The notes under the pieces: model-generated
The model's input: only the letters and a program-made list of their open reading frames with translations
What the model was told of the DNA's origin: nothing
Databases searched by the model: none
NCBI GenBank assembly: GCA_016783865.1
Contig: JADHVS010000015.1
Location: forward strand, 1-40,049
Length of the DNA: 40,049 bases
Origin: Bacteroidales bacterium
Lineage (GTDB): Bacteria; Bacteroidota; Bacteroidia; Bacteroidales; SM23-62
Reading direction: 5' to 3'
Program-made: the position numbers and the translations under genes
Shown: positions 26,911 to 34,972 of the stretch, piece by piece
How the letters are laid out: the number at the start of each line of letters is the position of its first letter
Position numbering within the stretch: the stretch's first letter is position 1

Positions 26911-28050
26911 TCACTGGATCTCCAGGTAATCCTTATCCGGTAATTTCGGGAAGGGATTATGTGGTTCGGCCTGGTACCAGAATGCCACGCTGGCAATATC
27001 ATCCTGCAGGGGCAGGTAGCGTCCTCCGCTGCGCCATCCCAATGCCTGCATGGTCACTTTCAGGTCTTTGTCAAACCGGATAGGATCGGCGATATGCCAT
27101 CGGTACATGCCAAACCTGGTTTGGGACTTGTAGAGCACATTATCATCGGGTTCGATGACATGAAATCCGGCGTACGGCGTGGTATAATCCTGGTATTTGT
27201 TATTGTGCTCAAATCCGTATGAACCGCAGAAATAATCTTCAGTACCGGTACCACAGATTGTTGGGAATTGTTTATCGCCATCCATGAAAAACTTGATCTC
27301 ACCTTCTCCCCACCAGCCACTGTTATTGGTTTGCCAGGCCATGTAGGTGCCGACAAACTGTCCTTTCCCCTTGATGTTGTCGACCAGGGTGTATACCTCT
27401 TTATAGGGCAATGGATTGGTTCTCCTGAACTGGGCATGGAAATAGGCTGCATCGGCAGGTACATGGGTTAAAGTGTAGTCGACCTGGTAGTAAAGGGTCA
27501 TTTGCTTTTCACCGATGTTTTCCATGGTGATCCTGCATTTCTTTTTGAAAGGCATGATCCAGTAGCAGTTGAATGCGCTGCCGGGATTAACGCACACAGC
27601 CAGTGAGGAAATCTGTTTGTACTCATAGGCAGCTGCGAAGAAATCGCCTACCGGGACTTCCACAGAGGGTTCTGTCTCATCATCCCAGTAAAACCTGAGG
27701 ATTGAATATCTCCAGGTACCGGCAGGAGTCATCCAAATGTGCTGGATAGCTCCAGGACCTTCAATCTCAGCAATTGTAAATGTTTCTCCGGGCTGGATCC
27801 GTACGAAAGGATTCACCTTCCAACCCTGTCCCAGGTCGCGCGCAGCATTGCTGGCCGATCCTTCTTCAAGGGTAGCCATGCCGCCTTTTCCTTTTTCACC
27901 CATATAGTTTTCAGGGCTGATTGACCGGGTTTTAGCATCCGACAACCGGAAGAGGTTGTTCATTCCCACATCGAGCCCGTTGAATGGTTCCTGTGAAAAA
28001 GCGAATGCGGTGAAACAGGCAAGGAGAGTAGTCAGGATTAATTTATTCAT
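26911..28050 (-). CDS. GH172 (DUF2961) glycoside hydrolase, short form
   Basis: A 379-residue secreted protein (signal peptide MNKLILTTLLACFTAFAFSQ) that is essentially just the DUF2961 core. Characteristic segments are EIEGPGAIQHIWMTP (95-109), VPVGDFFAAAYEY (132-144), NNSGWWGEGE (242-251) and GTGTEDYFCGS (267-277). E249 and E271 are candidate catalytic glutamates, 22 residues apart, close to the spacing in the longer paralogue. The family hydrolyses or transfers furanosides (difructose dianhydride, D-arabinofuranoside). The two GH172 proteins in one operon are strongly diverged, which argues for different linkages rather than recent duplication. Confidence 0.88.
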   Translation of the reverse strand: MNKLILTTLLACFTAFAFSQEPFNGLDVGMNNLFRLSDAKTRSISPENYMGEKGKGGMATLEEGSASNAARDLGQGWKVNPFVRIQPGETFTIAEIEGPGAIQHIWMTPAGTWRYSILRFYWDDETEPSVEVPVGDFFAAAYEYKQISSLAVCVNPGSAFNCYWIMPFKKKCRITMENIGEKQMTLYYQVDYTLTHVPADAAYFHAQFRRTNPLPYKEVYTLVDNIKGKGQFVGTYMAWQTNNSGWWGEGEIKFFMDGDKQFPTICGTGTEDYFCGSYGFEHNNKYQDYTTPYAGFHVIEPDDNVLYKSQTRFGMYRWHIADPIRFDKDLKVTMQALGWRSGGRYLPLQDDIASVAFWYQAEPHNPFPKLPDKDYLEIQ

Positions 28051-28080
28051 AGTTTTAAGGTTTAATGGTTGATTTAAGAA

Positions 28081-28115
28081 GGTGCGAGTTGCGAGTTACG
28101 AGTTACGAGGTACCG
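28081..28115. repeat. Heptanucleotide-period degenerate repeat (GTTACGA)
   Basis: Five in-phase units: GGTGCGA, GTTGCGA, GTTACGA twice, and GGTACCG. They sit between the short GH172 start and the creatininase stop. The reverse complement, TCGTAAC, is the word at 8691 and 23027. Confidence 0.78.
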
Positions 28116-28139
28116 GTACCCAATGCAAGGCAACCAGAT

Positions 28140-28901
28140 CTACTTATACATTTTATTCAAATCTGCATTTGCCAGTTCCCCCAGGAAATCACCAATTATC
28201 CTGGTCAGGTCCTCAAAATACAACTTACCTTTTTCGGCAGTGGCTTTTTTGGGATTACCTATTCCAGTATCGTCGGTTACCTGTGACCATTTTCTTTCTG
28301 CCCATGCCCATTTTTCATTCAGGGCGTTAATGGTAAATTTTTTTGCATTCCCTTCACCGGCTTCATTTTTTGGAAGGACAAGTTCCGGATGCAGGTAGAG
28401 TATGAGGCTGGTTTCCATTTCATCGGCATGGTCTCCGTCTTCCTCGAAGTATTCTTTTTTATCCAATACCTGGTAGAAGTTGACCTGGCAGAGGAACATA
28501 CCGGGAAACTGAACTCCCAGTTCGCGGAGGATCTGCTTAAAATCGTTGCCTCCGTGGCAATTCAGAATGACCAGTTTATAAATCCCTTGCCGGTCGAGAA
28601 CTTCGATAATATCGGTAAGCACAACCATTTGAGTGGTGGGATTCATGTTCATATCCAATGGTATGTCGTGCTGCCCAGTATTTACACCGTATGGGACGGT
28701 GGGCAGGACAATGACTTTGGCTCCCTGTTCCCAGGCCAAACGGGCCGCTTCGGCAGAGATCCTGTCGGCCTCGATGGTATCGGAGGAGTAGGGCAGGTGG
28801 AAGTTGTGGGCTTCGGTAGCTCCCCAGGGGAGGACGGCCAGGTCATATTTTTGGTCCCTGGTGGTTTTGTAGTTGGTTTCTGCGAGTATGTATGGTCTCA
28901 T
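28140..28901 (-). CDS. Creatininase-family amidohydrolase
   Basis: A 253-residue cytoplasmic protein with the creatininase fold signature: PWGATEAHNFHLP (E30, H32, H35), D41, NCHGGND with H116, and HADEMETS (H158, E161/E163). These residues bind the two-metal centre. The family includes creatininase, a formamide hydrolase of flavin biosynthesis and the mycofactocin peptidase; the Bacteroidota members next to sugar operons are not characterised. It is the first gene of the minus-strand run that continues into GH172, MBL and GNAT genes, so its transcript probably leads the operon. The substrate is unknown; cleavage of a cyclic amide or a sugar-amide is possible. Confidence 0.85.
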   Translation of the reverse strand: MRPYILAETNYKTTRDQKYDLAVLPWGATEAHNFHLPYSSDTIEADRISAEAARLAWEQGAKVIVLPTVPYGVNTGQHDIPLDMNMNPTTQMVVLTDIIEVLDRQGIYKLVILNCHGGNDFKQILRELGVQFPGMFLCQVNFYQVLDKKEYFEEDGDHADEMETSLILYLHPELVLPKNEAGEGNAKKFTINALNEKWAWAERKWSQVTDDTGIGNPKKATAEKGKLYFEDLTRIIGDFLGELANADLNKMYK

Positions 28902-28907
28902 AATTAA

Positions 28908-28970
28908 AAGTGATTAGTGAAGAGTGAAGAGGAAGAAAAGGGTCCAAGGGGTCGAGGGTTCGAGGGGTCA
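28908..28970. repeat. Degenerate 7-bp then 8-bp period repeats
   Basis: AAGTGAT, TAGTGAA and GAGTGAA follow at 7-bp spacing (28908-28928). From 28939 four 8-bp units begin: AGGGTCCA, AGGGGTCG, AGGGTTCG, AGGGGTCA. A less regular 7-bp pattern (TAAGAAC, CCGGAAC) continues to about 29030. This is the leader of the creatininase operon. Confidence 0.6.
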
Positions 28971-29082
28971 AGTGGGGTTTGGGTAGTGAGATATGAGCAT
29001 GAGATCAAACTAAGAACCCGGAACCAGTTGTTCCCTAATCATCCACAAGATATAAATGCCGTTTTAATCCTTCAAAAATATC

Positions 29083-29424
29083 CTATGATCTTTCGCCTTC
29101 ACAACTGAAGCATCCGGATATTTTGTCCTCATTAATAAATTCACCTGTGTATTCACATCCCCAGGAAGGGATAACAAATGATAATGCAGGCGGAGCATAT
29201 TTTAGGTGAATCACTTCAAAATCAGAATTATAATGATCATTCACGAGCCAGTAGCCGTGAGCACCGACTGAATCAACCTCTGAATAGAAATGAATAACAA
29301 ACCTTACCTGCTCATCTTCAGGATGTGGTCCGTACCAGAAATCATTGACCTCCTGATTTTTCTGATGGCCACATCCCGATAAAAGAAAAAGGGATGTAAA
29401 GAAGAATACTATCGGAACCTTCAT
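29083..29424 (-). CDS. Small uncharacterised lipoprotein
   Basis: The ATG at 29424 yields 113 residues with a clear lipoprotein signal (MKVPIVFFFTSLFLLSGCGH, lipobox LSGC). A longer frame runs 86 codons upstream but has no signal character. The mature domain has alternating hydrophobic residues typical of beta strands and three cysteines near the end (WGCEYTG, SGCFSCEGE), of which the last pair could be redox-active or disulfide-bonded. No family is recognised. Confidence 0.6.
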   Translation of the reverse strand: MKVPIVFFFTSLFLLSGCGHQKNQEVNDFWYGPHPEDEQVRFVIHFYSEVDSVGAHGYWLVNDHYNSDFEVIHLKYAPPALSFVIPSWGCEYTGEFINEDKISGCFSCEGERS

Positions 29425-29614
29425 TTCGCACTTGTAACCTGACCTGTCATCCATGGAACCAGTACATATACTGACAGCTGCTGCAGATATAACAATTGGC
29501 TCTCCGGTTGGCCCATTCGATATCAAAAAGTGTGGCAGCTGTGGGGGCATACCAATGGTTTGCCGTTGACGACAATATTTTCCGGATCCGGAGATTTTCT
29601 GCTCATAATTGAGA

Positions 29615-30268
29615 TTAAAAGATCCCCCTGAATAATTGCTCGAACAATTGTGCCATTTGCATGGCAAAATACAGGGTTCCAAGGATAATAAGGAGTATCT
29701 TCCAGGTTTTGTCCTTAATCAGTCCTGCACTTATTAATGGTATCAGTCCAAAAAGGAAGGTTAAAAAATAGTTCAGAATCATTGGATCGAACCGAACGAA
29801 CCTCCTCAGAAAAAACCAGAACAGGCTATTAACAAACATAAACAGCACGATGGCAATGATCCAGTTATTCAGGTCATATACCGGTTTCTTAATGTCGGGT
29901 GGATTAGCAGGATCTGTGCCGCCTGCTCCATAGGGACCAATATATTTCGACTGACCAAATCCAAGGATAGGATAAAAAACAAAAGATAACAGGATAAGGC
30001 CCACTGTAAATCCTTCGCTGTACCCAAAACTCTTGGAGAGCATGTTGGTCATCCAGACGGCCCAGATAACATTAACAATTGGCAACATGAACAGGAAAAG
30101 CCACCACCATGGTTTGCCAACGATTTCCAGTAAAACAATCAAGTTCCATATGGGAACCAGGCAGATCCAACCGGCCCTTCCGGCTTTTTCGTAAACGGCC
30201 CACTGTGAAGCGAGAGCCAGGACAAGGATCGAGGAATAAAGGAGGCTGAGAATAAATGGTAAAATCAT
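29615..30268 (-). CDS. DUF5684 membrane protein
   Basis: A 217-residue integral membrane protein with six or more hydrophobic helices. The stretch QWAVYEKAGRAGWICLVPIWN followed by LLEIVGKPWWWLFLFMLP and VFYPILGFGQSKYIGP is the signature of DUF5684, often fused to or located near signal peptidases in Bacteroidota. The N-terminal 110 residues carry this domain; the other half adds three more helices (about 130-215). Function is not known. It begins a short minus-strand pair with the downstream lipoprotein, separated by 190 bp. Confidence 0.8.
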   Translation of the reverse strand: MILPFILSLLYSSILVLALASQWAVYEKAGRAGWICLVPIWNLIVLLEIVGKPWWWLFLFMLPIVNVIWAVWMTNMLSKSFGYSEGFTVGLILLSFVFYPILGFGQSKYIGPYGAGGTDPANPPDIKKPVYDLNNWIIAIVLFMFVNSLFWFFLRRFVRFDPMILNYFLTFLFGLIPLISAGLIKDKTWKILLIILGTLYFAMQMAQLFEQLFRGIF

Positions 30269-30351
30269 GATATTATAGGTTATGGTTATGTTGAACCAAG
30301 TTAGGAAATATTCATGAAATATAACTGTAACAACAGGATTTATTGTTGGTG

Positions 30352-30780
30352 CTAATAAATCTGGTAGATTTTAAAATCAATGAAGTTAAAAAGGAAAACC
30401 TTTGTAAAGCTATTATTGAAGGTCCAGCTTTCCAGCTTATTGTTCAGGTTATAATTGGGCATCTGGCCTGGCTCAATCATCGTAATTATCAACCAAAGCT
30501 CATCGAGCTTTTTCTTCTCATAAATGGGTATTTTTTCTTCTTTTTTCAGGATCACTGCATTCAGGATATCTTTGGTTAATTGTATCGCAGAATAGGATGT
30601 ATTGTTCTTTTCTGCCGGATTATGAAGATGAGTAAGCTCAATGCCTATTTTGTATCTGGGATTTACAGCAAGGATAAAATCGGGTGATTCGGTTTTAAAT
30701 ATCCTGCCGTTCGGGAACTCAGAATAGGAGCTGATAAACTGATCCAGAACCTCTCTTTCATGTATCGCCTTGTTTTCCAT
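30352..30780 (-). CDS. PD-(D/E)XK nuclease-like small protein
   Basis: A 142-residue protein with no firm family. The segment ESPDFILAVNPRYKIGIELTHLH (residues 31-53) has the spacing of a PD...(D/E)xK nuclease core, PDF followed by GIELT, although the lysine is replaced by threonine. The rest is a charged helix and a beta-rich C-terminus ending FNFIDFKIYQIY. It is divergently oriented to the LarA-like gene, with about 100 bp between starts. If the fold is correct it may be an orphan nuclease or an inactive relative. Its base composition is more AT-rich than its neighbours, which would fit acquisition by transfer. Confidence 0.55.
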   Translation of the reverse strand: MENKAIHEREVLDQFISSYSEFPNGRIFKTESPDFILAVNPRYKIGIELTHLHNPAEKNNTSYSAIQLTKDILNAVILKKEEKIPIYEKKKLDELWLIITMIEPGQMPNYNLNNKLESWTFNNSFTKVFLFNFIDFKIYQIY

Positions 30781-30883
30781 GTTATAAAGATAGGGTACAT
30801 CTGGATTAACAGCAAAGAAATTTCTGATGATAGTAAAGGTGCGCGGAAGATTATATTTAAATTCGCAGGAAATAAAGATTATA

Positions 30884-32143
30884 ATGACAGCAATTCCATA
30901 TAAAGACAGGCAGATTATGTATTACCGGATCAGGCAGGAGTTTCAGAGCAAGAAACTGGGGGATATCCGGGGAAATTTACAGAAAGAGATGAGCAGCTTC
31001 TCAACAATTATTGAGAAGGATAAGGAAATTGCCATTGGTGTTGGAAGCAGGGGTATCAACAACATTCAGCTAATCGTTACTGAAATCGTAAAGTTTGTCA
31101 AAGATTGTGGTGGAAATCCGTTTATTTTTCCTGCAATGGGGAGTCATGGCGGAGCCACTGCTGAGGGTCAGGAACAAATCCTGGAAGAGCTGGGAATTAC
31201 GGCGGATAATACAGGGGCACCTGTCAGGTCATCCATGGAGGTGGTTAATCTTTCTGATGATCCGTCTCTGCCGGCATATATGGATAAAAACGGATATTTG
31301 TCTGATGGTATCATACTGGTGAACAGGATTGCTCCCCATACCGATTTCAACGGGGATTTTGAAAGTGGTTTGGTTAAGATGACGGTTATTGGGCTTGGAA
31401 AGGCGCCACAGGCAGAGTTTATCCATGGTAAAGGACTGGATGGATTGGAAAAAATCATGCCGGAAATAGCGAAGAAAATCCTGGCCTCCGGAAAGATAAT
31501 TGCTGGTGCAGGAATTGTGGAGGATGCCTATAAGGATACGATGGAAATTAAAGTTTTACCAGCAAAACAGTTTATGGAAAAGGAAAAGGACCTGCTTGAA
31601 ATGGCCTTACAGAACTGTCCCCGGTTACCGCTTGAAGAAATCGATGTACTCATTGTCGACCAGATAGGGAAGGATATTAGTGGAATAGGCATGGATCCCT
31701 ATGTTATCGGGAGGATGCGTTTACCAGGAATGCCTGAGCCGGACTATCCTAAAATACGGTCCATTATCGCCTGCAGCCTTACCAAGGAATCCCATGGTAA
31801 CGGGCTTGGCATAGGTCTGGCTGATGTGATCACTCAGAGACTGTTTGATCAGCTTGATATGAGTATGATATACAGAAACGTCTATACCAGCACATTTCTT
31901 GAACGGGCAAAAATCCCGGTAATTGGTGAACATGAACAAAAATGCCTTGAATATGGCCTGAGAAATTGCGGGGAAGTTTTGCCAGGTAGAGAGGTCATCA
32001 TGAGAATTAAAAATACACGTCACTTAGATGAATTGTATGTTTCGGGTCCGGCACTGGAGAAACTCAGGGATAAAAAGGATATTGAAGTCATTTCCGGACC
32101 AATTGATATGATTAATGCGGACGGTTCGATATTACCATTCTAA
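30884..32143 (+). CDS. LarA-like (lactate racemase domain) protein
   Basis: The ATG at 30884 gives 419 residues; the frame extends 19 codons upstream with no supporting signal. The protein fits the lactate racemase N-terminal domain family (DUF2088): PAMGSHGGATAEGQ (83-96), VNRIAPHTDFNG (146-157) and GLVKMTVIGLGK (162-173). H88, H152, K165 and H181 can be matched to the histidines and the lysine of LarA that hold the nickel-pincer nucleotide cofactor. Known LarA homologues racemise or epimerise various 2-hydroxyacids and need LarB, LarC and LarE for cofactor synthesis; none is in this window. The actual substrate is not known. Confidence 0.78.
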   Translation: MTAIPYKDRQIMYYRIRQEFQSKKLGDIRGNLQKEMSSFSTIIEKDKEIAIGVGSRGINNIQLIVTEIVKFVKDCGGNPFIFPAMGSHGGATAEGQEQILEELGITADNTGAPVRSSMEVVNLSDDPSLPAYMDKNGYLSDGIILVNRIAPHTDFNGDFESGLVKMTVIGLGKAPQAEFIHGKGLDGLEKIMPEIAKKILASGKIIAGAGIVEDAYKDTMEIKVLPAKQFMEKEKDLLEMALQNCPRLPLEEIDVLIVDQIGKDISGIGMDPYVIGRMRLPGMPEPDYPKIRSIIACSLTKESHGNGLGIGLADVITQRLFDQLDMSMIYRNVYTSTFLERAKIPVIGEHEQKCLEYGLRNCGEVLPGREVIMRIKNTRHLDELYVSGPALEKLRDKKDIEVISGPIDMINADGSILPF

Positions 32144-32278
32144 GATTTAATCCTTTAAATACTCAAGAAAGGTAAATAGTGCCGGGTTAACAACAGGACA
32201 TAAAAATTCCATTGTCAATCCAATTTCTGTTTTGTGATTGAATTATTGCCCCAGAGAACCCGCAAAATCTACAGGGAT

Positions 32279-32551
32279 TTAGTAACGGTCGTTGTTTCTG
32301 AAGTTGTCGTTTCTTTCTCTTGCCTGGTTAACCCTGATGTTTCTACCTTTCACATCAGTATCGTTCAGGCTTTCGATAGCTTGTTTGGCTTCTTTATCAT
32401 TGGGCATTTCTATAAAACCGAAGCCTTTGCTTCTGCCTGAATACTTGTCCATGACGATCTTTGAAGATTCGACTTCACCAAATTCACCGAAGACCTCTTT
32501 TAGTTCTTCTTCAGTTATTTGATACGGAAGATTACCTACGTAAATGTTCAT
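32279..32551 (-). CDS. RRM-domain RNA-binding protein
   Basis: A 90-residue single RNA-recognition motif protein. RNP2 is IYVGNL (residues 3-8) and RNP1 is SKGFGFIEM (41-49), with aromatic residues in the RNA-contact positions. A basic and asparagine-rich tail follows (ARERNDNFRNNDRY). Such stand-alone RRM proteins (RbpA/RbpB type) are abundant in Bacteroidota and Cyanobacteria and bind single-stranded RNA, affecting many transcripts. The gene stands alone with a good -7 box 32 bp upstream. Confidence 0.93.
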   Translation of the reverse strand: MNIYVGNLPYQITEEELKEVFGEFGEVESSKIVMDKYSGRSKGFGFIEMPNDKEAKQAIESLNDTDVKGRNIRVNQARERNDNFRNNDRY

Positions 32552-32582
32552 TAAAAAGCGTTTAAAAAGTAAAACTGAGTGC

Positions 32583-32590
32583 CAAAGATA
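32583..32590 (-). promoter_or_regulatory. Bacteroidota -7 box candidate for the RRM gene
   Basis: Minus-strand TATCTTTG matches TAnnTTTG, leaving a leader of roughly 25 bases. A TTTG that could serve as the -33 box is at 32616-32619, 25 bp away, slightly longer than usual. The region around is A/T-rich, as for strong promoters. Confidence 0.4.
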
Positions 32591-32678
32591 TATTTATTTA
32601 TATAGATTTAAAATACAAAATCGGAAAAAATTTCAACTTAAATTTAACTTTATTACTGCTGATAGCCAATGAACATGG

Positions 32679-33329
32679 TTAATTCTGCATATCCTGGTCC
32701 CTTATTTTTTGCATCCGGACTCCAAGTATGATCAATCCTGAAGAGAAACCTGCAATTCCTATTATCCTGATTATCTGCTGAATAGGTCCGAACAGTGTAG
32801 CTAGGCCGAATAATGGAGCACCAATGATGAGCAATTGCAGTCCCAGAGAAGGAAGGGAGTCGATATTCCTGGAATAAATGCCCAATAGAAAATATCCCAG
32901 GCTGAAAATGACCGCACCGGTAACCATAACTCCGAAAAGCACGGCATTGTTATACAATGGCCCGTCGTAGATGAGCAGTTCGGGATTGGAGAGGGAAATG
33001 ATCTTCCAGATATATGTTTCCCAGAACATCTGTGCGCTGGCCAGGGTTAATCCAAATACAGTAAGAACAAAACCTGTAATTGCACCCCAATTTCCTTTAT
33101 CCTTCTGGATAAAAAAGATACCTGTAACTCCAACAATGCCAAACATGGGGGCGAATGCCCCCAGCGAATTTATCCATACCCAATCCGGATCCGAAACGAG
33201 CGGTACGATTGACGTGGAATATTCCTTAAAGGGAAGGAACAGGCCATAAAGGCTCCAGTAGATGAGAAAAACTGCGCCAAAAATGATGTTAAAAAAACCG
33301 GATACCCGGATAAATCTATTCATATTCAT
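32679..33329 (-). CDS. Six-helix membrane protein of unknown function
   Basis: A 216-residue integral membrane protein with hydrophobic stretches at about 8-30, 48-72, 80-105, 125-150, 160-180 and 183-205. Between them are short charged loops (IQKDKGNWGA, GIYSRNIDSL). No catalytic motif is seen. The ATG at 33329 and another two codons later are both possible. It is transcribed alone, divergently from the secreted protein gene at 33459. Confidence 0.65.
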   Translation of the reverse strand: MNMNRFIRVSGFFNIIFGAVFLIYWSLYGLFLPFKEYSTSIVPLVSDPDWVWINSLGAFAPMFGIVGVTGIFFIQKDKGNWGAITGFVLTVFGLTLASAQMFWETYIWKIISLSNPELLIYDGPLYNNAVLFGVMVTGAVIFSLGYFLLGIYSRNIDSLPSLGLQLLIIGAPLFGLATLFGPIQQIIRIIGIAGFSSGLIILGVRMQKIRDQDMQN

Positions 33330-33458
33330 AATGGAACCAGTTCTTATTGCTTAATAACTTACGTAAATTTAAACATTCAAGTTGGAAAGTAATCCATAAT
33401 TTTACATTAATAATATCAACAAGATACCTCAATCCTATTAACTAGTCCATTCAATATC

Positions 33459-33965
33459 ATGAAGAGTATTACATTTATATTTGTATTTCTGTTCCTGTGT
33501 ACCTGTTTAACTTTTTCCCAGGATGGGTCTTCCGAATCGCCTGATAAAACAGTTCAGAGATTATATGACCTGGTGACATTCGAAGCCGGAACCACCCCGG
33601 ATTGGGACGAGGTTCGTTCATTATTTATTAAAGAAGCTGTAATTGTTTTACGAACCAGTTGGGATAGTTGCACTGTATTTACCCTGGAAGGATTTGTCGG
33701 TGATTTTGTCAACTTCATCGAACAGGCCAATGTTGAATCAACCGGCTTTTCAGAGAAAATTCTTAATATGAAAACCCTGGAATTCGGGAATATGGCGAAT
33801 ATCCTGGTCCTTTATGAGGCCTACATCCCTGGTTCGGAGCGGCCTCCGGGTAAAGGAGTTGATAACTTTTCCCTCATTAAAAAGAAAGGCCGGTGGTGGA
33901 TCATATCAGTCACCAACGAGCTTCCGACTCCCGACAGGCCCATTCCGGATGTATTGCAAAACTAA
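33459..33965 (+). CDS. Secreted NTF2/SnoaL-like protein
   Basis: A 168-residue exported protein with signal peptide MKSITFIFVFLFLCTCLTFSQ. The mature part begins KTVQRLYDLVTFEAGTTPDWDEVRSLF, a pattern seen in SnoaL-like/NTF2 cone proteins (helix, acidic residue, FxxxA), and ends with FSLIKKKGRWWIISVTNE, a strand typical of the same fold. Such proteins are often small enzymes or ligand-binding modules. No specific activity can be assigned. It is followed by another secreted protein gene on the same strand after 125 bp. Confidence 0.7.
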   Translation: MKSITFIFVFLFLCTCLTFSQDGSSESPDKTVQRLYDLVTFEAGTTPDWDEVRSLFIKEAVIVLRTSWDSCTVFTLEGFVGDFVNFIEQANVESTGFSEKILNMKTLEFGNMANILVLYEAYIPGSERPPGKGVDNFSLIKKKGRWWIISVTNELPTPDRPIPDVLQN

Positions 33966-34090
33966 ATCAAGGATGTAAACCGGGGCTTGTCATTTACAAT
34001 TTAATAAAGTATATGAAATCCGTCCTGATGTAACTCAGGATAGATATTATCGTATGAACCTACATCAGACTAATCAATAAATGTATAGCA

Positions 34091-34924
34091 ATGAAAGAAA
34101 CAATCAGATTCAGTAAATTTCTCCTTATCCTGGTATTAATGGCATCTGTTGTAATGAATGGGTGCAAAAAGGATGAGGATGAGGGTGATCCTCCCGATCT
34201 GCCACCAGAGACCGCTCTTTTAATGGATTTTTCGGCTTTTCAGGATGAGCCGGGCACCAAGAAATCAGTGGAAACCTTTCAGAATTTCTTGCAATCTTAT
34301 TTAACTGTATTTACATGGGATTTCCTGGCAGCTGCGGCCGTTTTGGTACCATCCATAGCCTATGCAGAGGCATTTAATCACGATCCCGTTTATAAGGGTG
34401 AAAACTCGTGGGAATGGACGTATACCATTCCGGTAAACCAGGTTGATTTTACAGCCCGATTGGTTTCAAAACGAATTTCAAACGAAGAGTTTACCCTTAA
34501 ATTCTATGTGACCACCTCTGCACCTGTCTATACTATGGGCGGACTGGTCACGCTGGATGATTTCCTCTGGTTCGATGGTACGGTAAGGTACGACAGGACT
34601 GAGGCTAGCTGGACCCTTTATGAAGTTGGGACATCCGTTTCCCTGTTAGCGATCGATTGGGAGAAGGACTGGGAAGAAAATACCTGGGTGATGACTTATG
34701 AAATCATTAAGCCGGGCGATATTGAGAACGGTAGTTTTATTGAACAGGGACATACTACTGATCCTGTTTACAATGCTTATTTTATTGTGTTCTATTCTTC
34801 AAACACCACGGAAATACAATGGGAAACCGTGGGATTTTCAGGACACATCAAAGCTGAACATTCATTTGGCGATGCCGAATGGCATTGCTGGGACGAGAAT
34901 AAGGCGGATATTGATTGCGAATAG
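34091..34924 (+). CDS. Uncharacterised lipoprotein
   Basis: A 277-residue protein with a lipoprotein signal (lipobox MNGC, cysteine at residue 25) followed by the acidic linker KKDEDEGDPPDLPPE, common for Bacteroidota surface-directed lipoproteins. The mature part alternates hydrophobic and polar residues as in a beta-rich domain with many aromatic positions. It closes with HCWDENKADIDCE. No family is recognised. The gene ends 13 bp before a strong hairpin terminator that it shares with the convergent hydrolase gene. Confidence 0.65.
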   Translation: MKETIRFSKFLLILVLMASVVMNGCKKDEDEGDPPDLPPETALLMDFSAFQDEPGTKKSVETFQNFLQSYLTVFTWDFLAAAAVLVPSIAYAEAFNHDPVYKGENSWEWTYTIPVNQVDFTARLVSKRISNEEFTLKFYVTTSAPVYTMGGLVTLDDFLWFDGTVRYDRTEASWTLYEVGTSVSLLAIDWEKDWEENTWVMTYEIIKPGDIENGSFIEQGHTTDPVYNAYFIVFYSSNTTEIQWETVGFSGHIKAEHSFGDAEWHCWDENKADIDCE

Positions 34925-34936
34925 AATATTTTTTCA

Positions 34937-34972
34937 AACAACAATGCCCCAAGCGATTGGGGCATTGTTGTT
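34937..34972. terminator. Bidirectional hairpin terminator between convergent genes
   Basis: Arms 34937-34952 and 34957-34972 form a 16-bp perfect stem with a GCGA tetraloop, GC-rich in the centre (GCCCC/GGGGC). On the minus strand, A/T sequence follows the stem. The stem overlaps two bases of the hydrolase stop codon, so it terminates both converging transcripts. Confidence 0.75.

Noticed and set aside
26871..27002. Upstream extension of the MBL-fold protein
   Set aside because: It overlaps the end of the GH172 gene and adds an arginine-rich stretch before a clear signal peptide.
28389..28907. 172-residue plus-strand reading frame
   Set aside because: It is antisense to the creatininase gene; the glycine- and valine-rich content follows from the opposite coding strand.
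29425..29682. Upstream extension of the small lipoprotein
   Set aside because: The 86 added residues lack signal or domain character, while a perfect lipoprotein signal starts at 29424.
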